NCBI GenBank assembly: GCA_002388905.1
Contig: DGNJ01000097.1
Location: forward strand, 27,476-39,875
Length of the DNA stretch: 12,400 bases
DNA from: Cellvibrionales bacterium UBA4495
GTDB taxonomy: Bacteria; Pseudomonadota; Gammaproteobacteria; Pseudomonadales; Porticoccaceae
Direction of reading: 5' to 3'
The position numbers and the translations under genes are program-made. Positions 6,964 to 12,400 of this stretch are shown one piece after another (positions within the stretch are counted from its first letter, which is position 1; each line of letters opens with the position of its first letter). A model generated the notes under the pieces. It saw only the letters and a program-made list of their open reading frames with translations, searched no databases and was not told where the DNA came from.

Positions 6964-7011
6964 ATGGCCTGGTCAATACAGACCGGCAAACGGATGCCTG
7001 GCGCCAGGTGA
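6964..7011 (+). CDS. Candidate 15-residue leader peptide
   Basis: ATG at 6964 follows GGGAGG (6954-6959) by 4 nt, one of the best Shine-Dalgarno matches in the window, and opens a 15-codon frame MAWSIQTGKRMPGAR ending with TGA at 7009-7011. It starts about 25 nt after the predicted transcript start and stops 6 nt before the ATG of the next gene. The stop lies inside that gene's own AGGTGA ribosome site (7006-7011), so translation of the leader should affect initiation downstream. The peptide has no run of one amino acid, so a classical attenuator is not indicated. The SD also forms part of a small stem, AGGCC-TTAT-GGCCT at 6957-6970. Whether it is translated cannot be told from sequence. Confidence 0.35.
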   Translation: MAWSIQTGKRMPGAR

Positions 7012-7017
7012 GACTTA

Positions 7018-7668
7018 ATGGCCGTTAATGCCCTGTCCCTGCCGGCGCTGATTGTCGGCGTCGCCTTCTTGCTGCTCGCCCTGCGATTGCTGCTTCGACA
7101 CGGGCTGTTGGCCCACTTTTTCCGGCTGATACTGGCCGTGGTGCTTTTTTCCGCCGGGACGTACCTGTTGTTGGCAGGGTTTGATCTGGTGGGATACAAA
7201 AAATTGCTCGACGAAGAGCCCGTGGCGGCACTAAGGTTTGACCGGCTCGGCGAGCAGCGCTATCGGGTTTCCCTGATCGATGCCGAGGATGCAAACCAGC
7301 AATTCGTTTTGCGCGGTGACGAGTGGCAACTGGATGTTCGACTGATTCGCTGGCATCCCGGCGTCGCGCGGCTGGGGTTGAAGCCGCTTTATCGCCTGGA
7401 TCGCTTGAGCGGGCGGTATCGCGCGGTGGCGGAAGAAACCCGGCTGCCGCGCACGGTTCACGGCCTGGCGGGCCAAGAGGGGCTGGTCGACACCTGGCAA
7501 ATGCTGGACAGGATTCCCGGGCTGGACAAGCTGCTGGATACGCGGCAGGGGAGCGCCGCCTACCTGCCCATGGTGGACGGCGGTCATTTTATTGTCACCA
7601 TCAATAGTGCCGGCCTGGTGGCGAGACCCGCAAACGAGGAGGCCCGCCAGGCGGTGAGTTCCTGGTAG
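7018..7668 (+). CDS. Unrecognised membrane-anchored protein with two N-terminal TM segments
   Basis: A 216-residue protein I do not recognise with confidence. Two hydrophobic helices, about residues 7-26 and 34-56, with a basic turn (RLLLRHG) between them form a hairpin anchor. The remaining 155 residues are a soluble, Arg- and Leu-rich domain with regular beta-like stretches: RYRVSLIDAEDANQQFVLRG, EWQLDVRLIRWHPGVARLG, and GHFIVTINSAGLVARP near the C-terminus. By the positive-inside rule both termini are probably cytoplasmic. Two Trp-containing motifs and a conserved-looking YRLDRLSGRYR may mark the fold. I recall similar proteins in Pseudomonas relatives labelled as efflux components, but two TM helices cannot make such a pump. 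AGGTGA (7006-7011) supports the ATG start. It precedes sohB by 64 bp and probably shares its transcript, so a link with membrane proteolysis is conceivable but unproven. Confidence 0.75.
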   Translation: MAVNALSLPALIVGVAFLLLALRLLLRHGLLAHFFRLILAVVLFSAGTYLLLAGFDLVGYKKLLDEEPVAALRFDRLGEQRYRVSLIDAEDANQQFVLRGDEWQLDVRLIRWHPGVARLGLKPLYRLDRLSGRYRAVAEETRLPRTVHGLAGQEGLVDTWQMLDRIPGLDKLLDTRQGSAAYLPMVDGGHFIVTINSAGLVARPANEEARQAVSSW

Positions 7669-7732
7669 AGGTTAGCCTGCCGGGCCGGGCAGCGTCTTTA
7701 AGAACCCCTTCAAGCGCTTTGAGGAGAAAAAA

Positions 7733-8764
7733 TTGGATTTCTTTAACGACTACGGTCTTTTCCTGGCCAAAACCCTGACCTTCCTGGTTTCGCTGTTGGT
7801 GGTGGTCATGATCCTGTCGGCGGTGGGCGCCAGGGCCCGTCGCCAGGAGAAGGGGCACCTCGAAGTCAAACCCCTGGATGAGTCCATCAGGGGCATGCGC
7901 CGGGCCCTGAGCGACAGTCTTCTGGGCCCCAGGCAGCGGAGGCTCGCCATCAAGGCCCGGCGCAGGGCGGACAAGCTCAAGCGAAAGCGGCAGAGTGAGA
8001 TGCCGGAAAAGCGTATTTTCGTTCTGGACTTCAAGGGCGACCTGCGGGCCTCGGCAGTGAACTCTCTGCGCGAGGAGATCACCGCCTTGCTGGGCGAGGC
8101 CGGCGACGGCGACGAAGTGGTGGTGAGACTGGAAAGTGCCGGCGGCGTGGTTCACGGCTATGGCCTCGCCGCCAGCCAACTGGACCGGATCCGCAAAGCG
8201 GGTATTCCCCTGACTGTCTGCGTCGACAAGGTGGCCGCCAGCGGCGGCTACATGATGGCCTGTGTGGCCGACAGGATTCTCGCCTCGCCGTTTTCACTGG
8301 TGGGTTCCATCGGCGTCGTGGCCCAACTGCCAAATTTTCACAAGCTGTTGAAAAAGCATGACGTGGACTACGAGGTGCTGACCGCCGGCGAATACAAGCG
8401 CACCCTGACCCTGTTCGGCGAGAATACCGAGCGGGCCCGGGAGAAGTTCCGGGAGGACCTCCAGGAAACCCACGACCTGTTCAAGGACTTTATCCGCCAG
8501 CACCGACCGGCACTGGACCTGGAAGCGGTGGCCACCGGCGAGGTCTGGCTGGGTACCCGGGCCGCGGAGCTTGGCCTGGTGGACGAGGTGATGACCAGCG
8601 ACGAATACGTGACCTCGAAAATCGACGACGCCCGGGTTTTCGAGGTGTCCTACAAGTATCGTAAAACCCTGCCGGAAAAAGTCGGGCTGGCGGCGGAGGA
8701 AAGCATCGATGGCGTTCGCCTGCGCTGGGCCAGACGCTTCAGTAACCCCAACTATTTTTCCTGA
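7733..8764 (+). CDS. sohB: SohB-type inner-membrane serine protease (S49 family)
   Basis: SohB is a signal-peptide-peptidase-like protease anchored in the inner membrane, with its catalytic domain facing the periplasm; substrates are poorly known. The 343-residue protein (E. coli 349) has one N-terminal TM (about residues 9-30), a very basic linker rich in Arg and Lys (about 55-87), and the S49 domain from about 93. The Ser/Lys dyad is visible: S170 in VAASGGYMMAC and K222 in AGEYKRTLTLFG, with the 52-residue spacing of E. coli SohB S178/K230. The substrate-groove sequences SAGGVVHGYGLA and SLVGSIGVVAQLPNF are also intact. I chose TTG at 7733 since GAGGAG (7721-7726) lies 6 nt upstream and the encoded MDFFNDYGLFLAKTLTF fits the family. 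Convergent with the antiporter gene; only 28 bp separate the two stops. Confidence 0.94.
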   Translation: MDFFNDYGLFLAKTLTFLVSLLVVVMILSAVGARARRQEKGHLEVKPLDESIRGMRRALSDSLLGPRQRRLAIKARRRADKLKRKRQSEMPEKRIFVLDFKGDLRASAVNSLREEITALLGEAGDGDEVVVRLESAGGVVHGYGLAASQLDRIRKAGIPLTVCVDKVAASGGYMMACVADRILASPFSLVGSIGVVAQLPNFHKLLKKHDVDYEVLTAGEYKRTLTLFGENTERAREKFREDLQETHDLFKDFIRQHRPALDLEAVATGEVWLGTRAAELGLVDEVMTSDEYVTSKIDDARVFEVSYKYRKTLPEKVGLAAEESIDGVRLRWARRFSNPNYFS

Positions 8765-8792
8765 GCGGGCTCGGACGGGACGCTCGCTGGTG

Positions 8793-9959
8793 CTAGTCCC
8801 GGCGCAGCTTGTCGCTGACCGCAATGGGGTTGGGGAAACTGAATACCACGATATAACTGGATACCAGGAAAGTCAGGATTGCCGCCGCCTGGATCAGATG
8901 GGAGGCGAGGGTGCCGATCAGGTTGGCCTGGAAGGCCACGAAGGCGATCAGCAACGAAAATTCGCTGATCTGGCCGAGCCGGAAACTCATGTCCCAGGCC
9001 AGCCAGTTGCGCTCGCTCTGCTTGCGCAGGAGGAAATGGAAGACCAGGGGCTTGAGGACCAGCATGGCGGCGCCAAGCAGAACCGCCGGCACGGCGATTT
9101 CCGGCAACAGGTCCAGGTTGAACTGGGCGCCCAGGGAAAAAAAGAACATGATCAGGAAAAAATCCCGCAAGGGTTTCAGGCTCAGGGCGATGTATTGGGA
9201 AATCGGGCTGGTTGCGATGGTGATGCCCGCCAGGAAAGCGCCGATTTCGTGGGAAAGCCCAACCAGCTTGGCGATCTCCGCGACACCCATGCACCAGCCG
9301 ATAGCCAGCAGGAAAACGTACTCGCCAAAACGGTCGAAACGCGTGAAAAGCTTGAGCAGGATATGGCGGACGAAGAATATGCAGAAGACAACGAGCAGGG
9401 GCAGGGCGACGAGGGTCTGGCCGATTCTGGCCAGGTCCACCTGCCCCTCTTTGCCGCTTAAAAGGACTGTCAGGACCAGGATGGCAATGAAATCCTGCAT
9501 GAGCAGCATGCCCACCATCATTTCGCCCACATGACGATGGTGGAGAATGGTGGTGGGCAGCAACTTGATGCCGATGATGGTGCTGGAAAACATCATCGCG
9601 GCACCGATGATCAGGTTTTCCACGTGGCCGAACCCGAAGAAGTGGCCGATAGCGTAACCGACAACGGCAAAGAGCAGGGAGCTTGCCAGGGTAACGTGAG
9701 TCACCTTTTTCAGGACGCTCAACAGCGCCTGGGGCTGCATGTCCAGGCCCAGCAGGAAGAGCAGAAAGATGATGCCTATGGTGGAAATGTCGGCAAGTAA
9801 CTGAATATCCCCCACCATGCCCAGGCCCGAGGGGCCGAGCAGGGCACCCAGGGCGATATAGGCAACCAGCAGGGGCTGCTTGCCCCAGAGGGCCAGGGAA
9901 GCAATGATGGCCGCGCCGGTGAATATCAGGAAAAACGAATTCAGTACTTCTTCACCCAC
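8793..9959 (-). CDS. CPA2-family cation/proton antiporter, membrane domain only
   Basis: A 388-residue, very hydrophobic protein with about 11-12 membrane segments, of the KefB/KefC-like CPA2 family that exchanges Na+ or K+ for H+. Visible family signatures are PSGLG near 43-47, FLLGLDMQP near 68-76, MMFSSTIIGIKLLP near 122-135, MLLMQD with D156 (equivalent to the FQD ion-pathway motif of KefB/C), and HEIGAFLAGITIATSP followed by FFFSLGAQFNLDLLP. No TrkA-N/RCK nucleotide-binding domain follows; the protein ends in a short basic tail. Gating by glutathione or NAD as in KefC is thus not supported. I chose GTG at 9959, preceded by GGGAAGG. The same frame stays open upstream to 10421, but that part overlaps the DUF934 gene and is not hydrophobic. 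It lies 77 bp downstream of the sulfite reductase operon and probably has its own promoter. Confidence 0.9.
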   Translation of the reverse strand: MGEEVLNSFFLIFTGAAIIASLALWGKQPLLVAYIALGALLGPSGLGMVGDIQLLADISTIGIIFLLFLLGLDMQPQALLSVLKKVTHVTLASSLLFAVVGYAIGHFFGFGHVENLIIGAAMMFSSTIIGIKLLPTTILHHRHVGEMMVGMLLMQDFIAILVLTVLLSGKEGQVDLARIGQTLVALPLLVVFCIFFVRHILLKLFTRFDRFGEYVFLLAIGWCMGVAEIAKLVGLSHEIGAFLAGITIATSPISQYIALSLKPLRDFFLIMFFFSLGAQFNLDLLPEIAVPAVLLGAAMLVLKPLVFHFLLRKQSERNWLAWDMSFRLGQISEFSLLIAFVAFQANLIGTLASHLIQAAAILTFLVSSYIVVFSFPNPIAVSDKLRRD

Positions 9960-9985
9960 GGCCCTTCCCTCTCGACGACTCCCTC

Positions 9986-10014
9986 TTTTTACCCGGCCCG
10001 GGACCCGCTTGCAA
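9986..10014 (-). promoter_or_regulatory. Possible sigma-70 promoter of the antiporter gene
   Basis: On the minus strand TTGCAA (10014-10009), exactly 17 bp, then TAAAAA (9991-9986) matches the sigma-70 consensus at four of six bases in each hexamer. The start would be near 9979, leaving about 20 nt before the GTG at 9959. The spacer is almost entirely G/C. It lies just after the DUF934 stop. Confidence 0.35.
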
Positions 10015-10036
10015 CCCCGGGGATTCTTGCGACTTG

Positions 10037-10528
10037 CTATTCGCCGTTGCGTCGCCGGAAGAGGGGTTCGGGGTTGTCGGTGGCGCCCTGGTAGGCGACG
10101 GAGAAATCCTCCAGGGAGTCGAGAGCTGCCTTCAGGTCGGTGCCATCTCGCAGGGAGAAGGCGTTGAAACCGCACCGCTTCAGGTAGAAAAGCTGATCCC
10201 GGATTACATGGCCGATCGCCCGCAACTCGCCCTGGAAACCGTAGCGTTCCCGCAAGAGACGGCCGGTGGAAAAGCCGCGACCGTCCATGAAGACAGGAAA
10301 GTGTACTGCCACGAGGGGTTCGTCGAGCAGTTGTTCCGCGACCGGTTCCACTTCCTCGTCGCTGTCGATCCAGGGCGCCAGTTGCCGGTTCTCGCCGGGA
10401 TCGTTCCTGAGTGCGAGCCATTGCTCCAGGGGAACCAGGAGCTTGCCGGCGGGCAGATCGCCCTCATGGTCCCGGGGGATAAACTGCCAGTCGTCGGCGA
10501 CGACCGCGTTGTCCTTAATCAGCTGCAT
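10037..10528 (-). CDS. DUF934 protein, partner of the CysI-type reductase
   Basis: A 163-residue DUF934 protein. The family is found almost always directly after cysI-type genes and is thought to help sulfite reduction, by an unknown mechanism. Family signatures fill the C-terminal half: FMDGRGFSTGRLLRERYGF (about 80-98), GELRAIGHVIRDQLFYLKRCGFNAF (about 100-124), then a short tail with DFSVAYQGATDNPEPLFRRR. The N-terminal half contains a W-rich segment (PLEQWLALRN, QLAPWIDSDEE). I chose ATG at 10528, which overlaps the end of cysI by 14 nt; AAGGA lies 8 nt upstream of it. A longer in-frame extension to 10675 would run deep into cysI and is not family-like. Overlap implies translational coupling with the reductase. 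Confidence 0.92.
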   Translation of the reverse strand: MQLIKDNAVVADDWQFIPRDHEGDLPAGKLLVPLEQWLALRNDPGENRQLAPWIDSDEEVEPVAEQLLDEPLVAVHFPVFMDGRGFSTGRLLRERYGFQGELRAIGHVIRDQLFYLKRCGFNAFSLRDGTDLKAALDSLEDFSVAYQGATDNPEPLFRRRNGE

Positions 10529-12176
10529 AGACGCGTTCCTTGAAGGGATCCAGGCCCACCCGCCGGTAGGTGTCGATAAAGAGTTCCTCTTCGTGCCGTT
10601 GTTCCACATAGACCTGGAGGATCTTGTCCACCACATCCGGCACCTGGTCGCGATAGAAAGAGGGGCCGAGGACATTGCCCAGGGAGGAATCCCGGTCGGA
10701 GCTGCCGCCCAACTGGATCTGGTAAAACTCCTCGCCTTTTTTGTCGACGCCCAGGACGCCGATATTACCCACGTGGTGGTGGCCGCAGGCGTTCATGCAC
10801 CCCGAAATATTGAGGCTCAGGTTACCTAGGTCGTAGACATAATCCAGGTCGTCGAAGCGGCGCTGGATGGCTTCCGCGACGGGTATGGATTTGGCATTGG
10901 CCAGGGAACAGAAATCGCCGCCGGGGCAGGCGATGATATCGGTCAGCGTGCCGATGTTGGGTGTGGCAAAACCCAGGGGCTTGAGTTTTTGCCAGAGTTC
11001 AAACAGCCGGCTTTTCTCCACGTCCGCCAGGACAACATTCTGGCTGTGGGTGACCCGCACCTCACCGAAGCTGTAGTCATCGGCGAGATCGGCAATGGCT
11101 TCCAGTTGGCTGTCGGTGACGTCCCCCGGAGCCACGCCGGTGGGCTTGAGGGAAAGGGTCACAGCCGCGTAGCCGGGGATGCGATGGGCCGTCCGGTTAC
11201 GTTCGAGCCACTTGCCGAAGGCCCCGTGTTCGCGGGCCTGTTGCGCCAGTTGCTGCTCGGCTGTCTGGTCATCCAGGCTTCGGTAGTCGGGCAGGGTGAA
11301 AAAGCCCCTGGCCCGGCGGACTTCTTCCTCGGTAAGTGTGGCGGGGGTGTCGACCAGATTGGCCCACTCCGCCTCCACTTTCTCGGCGAACACCTCGGGG
11401 GTCCAGGCCTTGACCAGTATCTTGATGCGGGCCTTGAACTTGTTGTCCCGGCGACCGTAGCGGTTGTAGACCCGGAGGATCGCCTCCAGGTAGGTGAGCA
11501 GGTGACGCCAGGGCAGGAACTCCCGGATACACTTGCCGACCACCGGTGTGCGGCCCAGGCCGCCGCCGACATAGATGGCAAAACCGGTGTCTCCCTCGCT
11601 GTTGCGTACTATCTGGATACCGATATCGTGGACCTGGATGGCCGCCCGATCCTGCTCCGAGCCGCTGACGGCAATCTTGAACTTGCGCGGCAGGAAGGCG
11701 AATTCCGGATGGCCGCTCGACCATTGCCGGATGAGTTCCGCCGTAGGCCGCGGATCCTCGATCTCGTCGGCCGCTGCGCCGGCGAAATGGTCCGCCGTGA
11801 CATTCCGGATGCAGTTGCCGGACGTCTGGATCGCATGCATGCCGACGTCCGCCAGAGCGGACAGGATGTCGGGCACGTCCGCCAGCTTCGGCCAGTTGAA
11901 CTGGATGTTTTGCCGCGTGGTGAAGTGGCCGTAGCCCTTGTCCCAACGCTCCGCGATATAGGCCAGCTGGCGCATCTGGGCGCCGTTCAGCGTGCCGTAG
12001 GGCACGGCGACGCGCAGCATATAGGCGTGGAGTTGCAGGTAGAGGCCGTTCTGCAGGCGGAGCGGCTTGAACTCGTCCTCGGTCAGCGCGCCGGAAACGC
12101 GGCGTTCGACCTGGCCGCGGAATTGCTCGACGCGGGCACGGACGTAGCGGTCGTCGAATTCGTCATATCGGTACAT
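10515..12176 (-). CDS. cysI: Siroheme/4Fe-4S sulfite (or nitrite) reductase, CysI type
   Basis: The hemoprotein reduces sulfite to sulfide in cysteine synthesis, using a coupled siroheme and 4Fe-4S cluster; nitrite reductases share the fold. The 553-residue protein has the ferredoxin-like half-domains (about 35-100 and 335-400) and the cluster cysteines C417 and C423 (ACPGGDFCSLA) and C460 and C464 (SGCMNACGHHH), spaced CX5C and CX3C. GNCIRNV near 120-126 and KFKIAVSGS near 165-173 are siroheme-pocket motifs. The P. aeruginosa CysI is about the same length, and the DUF934/DUF2849 neighbours favour sulfite as substrate. No CysJ flavoprotein is seen in the window, so the donor may be ferredoxin or a distant reductase. 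ATG at 12176 has AGGAG (12189-12185) 8 nt upstream, overlapping the stop of the preceding gene. Confidence 0.88.
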   Translation of the reverse strand: MYRYDEFDDRYVRARVEQFRGQVERRVSGALTEDEFKPLRLQNGLYLQLHAYMLRVAVPYGTLNGAQMRQLAYIAERWDKGYGHFTTRQNIQFNWPKLADVPDILSALADVGMHAIQTSGNCIRNVTADHFAGAAADEIEDPRPTAELIRQWSSGHPEFAFLPRKFKIAVSGSEQDRAAIQVHDIGIQIVRNSEGDTGFAIYVGGGLGRTPVVGKCIREFLPWRHLLTYLEAILRVYNRYGRRDNKFKARIKILVKAWTPEVFAEKVEAEWANLVDTPATLTEEEVRRARGFFTLPDYRSLDDQTAEQQLAQQAREHGAFGKWLERNRTAHRIPGYAAVTLSLKPTGVAPGDVTDSQLEAIADLADDYSFGEVRVTHSQNVVLADVEKSRLFELWQKLKPLGFATPNIGTLTDIIACPGGDFCSLANAKSIPVAEAIQRRFDDLDYVYDLGNLSLNISGCMNACGHHHVGNIGVLGVDKKGEEFYQIQLGGSSDRDSSLGNVLGPSFYRDQVPDVVDKILQVYVEQRHEEELFIDTYRRVGLDPFKERVYAAD

Positions 12177-12187
12177 GGCGTGCGCTC

Positions 12188-12400
12188 CTATGCGCGGCCG
12201 TCGGACGCTTGGGCCTGGCGGCCGAGATCCGGGCGATTGCTGGGTCCGAGAAGGCGGAAGCGCTCCCGGAAATGGGTCGGGCGGGGCCGGCCGGCGGCGT
12301 CGACCACCACTTCGGCGAGGTAGGGGCCGACGATGCGGGCTTCCTGCGCTTCCGCATCGGCGAGCAGGCGGGCGGCCGCATCCGCATCGGCGACGGCGGC
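12188..12400 (-). CDS. DUF2849 protein, 5' end cut by window edge
   Basis: Seventy C-terminal codons are open from the window edge to TAG at 12190-12188. The translation begins AAVADADAAARLLADAEAQ and continues with RIVGPYLAEVVVDAAGRPRP, then HFRERFRLLGPSNRPDLG. The pattern GPYLxEV, RP, REx-R and GPSN fits DUF2849, a small family of about 100 residues encoded just upstream of cysI-type reductases in many proteobacteria. The role is unknown; co-occurrence suggests a part in sulfite reduction. Eleven bases separate its stop from the cysI start, and its last codons supply the cysI ribosome site. The operon promoter must lie outside the window. The sequence is very GC-rich, so I rely on the motif match and context. 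Confidence 0.75.
   Translation of the reverse strand, partial: AAVADADAAARLLADAEAQEARIVGPYLAEVVVDAAGRPRPTHFRERFRLLGPSNRPDLGRQAQASDGRA

Noticed and set aside
6997..7008. 12-bp perfect palindrome CCTGGCGCCAGG before the 216-residue gene
   Set aside because: It has no loop, so an RNA stem would be at most 4 bp, and it lies in the end of the leader ORF. Short GC palindromes are expected here by chance.
7677..7692. CTGCC-N6-GGCAG stem between the 216-residue gene and sohB
   Set aside because: Only 5 bp and followed by CGTCTTTA rather than a T run, so it is not a convincing intrinsic terminator.
8765..8787. GCGGGC/GCTCGC stem between the convergent sohB and antiporter stops
   Set aside because: Six pairs with a G-U and an 11-nt loop, with no T tract on either side. 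A terminator is expected here but I cannot support one.
9960..10421. Upstream extension of the antiporter frame
   Set aside because: Overlaps the DUF934 gene in another frame, is Arg/Gly/Pro-rich and not hydrophobic, and the GTG at 9959 has a ribosome site. No fusion protein is indicated.
10989..12323. 444-codon open frame on the plus strand
   Set aside because: Antisense to cysI and DUF2849, which have clear family motifs. GC-rich codons keep the opposite frame open; no family resemblance.

Overview
The window looks like chromosomal core DNA of a GC-rich gammaproteobacterium of the Pseudomonas/Marinobacter type. The strongest evidence is gene order: gloB, a YafS-like methyltransferase, rnhA, dnaQ, fimL and nudC in a row, followed by sohB and, further on, cysI with a DUF934 gene. 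From memory this resembles the P. aeruginosa PA1813-PA1838 interval, where rnhA, dnaQ, fimL and cysI lie in the same order. FimL points to type IV pili and twitching motility. I see no tRNA, rRNA, CRISPR array, insertion sequence, prophage gene or attachment site.

Layout. Bases 1-480 (minus) are most of gloB, cut at the window edge. It is divergent from a plus-strand set (597-2547) of a methyltransferase, rnhA and dnaQ, tied together by 4-nt stop/start overlaps. A predicted extended -10 promoter precedes fimL (2676-4313), which runs into nudC (4321-5163). A 294-bp gap holds an inverted repeat that could close a branched RNA fold. Next come yihY (5458-6834), a promoter with a 15-codon candidate leader ORF, an unrecognised two-TM protein (7018-7668), and sohB (7733-8764). 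The rest is on the minus strand and converges on sohB. Read in transcription order it is a DUF2849 gene (cut by the window edge), a CysI-type siroheme reductase, a DUF934 protein and a CPA2 cation/proton antiporter, the last probably with its own promoter.

Functional grouping. The left third is housekeeping: methylglyoxal detoxification, RNA removal from RNA/DNA hybrids and replication proofreading. The middle couples a type IV pilus/cAMP regulator with an NADH/NAD-RNA pyrophosphatase. The next block encodes inner-membrane proteins, including a membrane serine protease. The right third is an assimilatory sulfite (possibly nitrite) reduction operon.

I found no convincing undescribed multi-gene system. 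The most interesting signals are non-coding: a 27-bp sequence shared (21/27) by the two best promoters in the window, the possible structured RNA between nudC and yihY, and the short leader ORF ahead of the unknown membrane protein.
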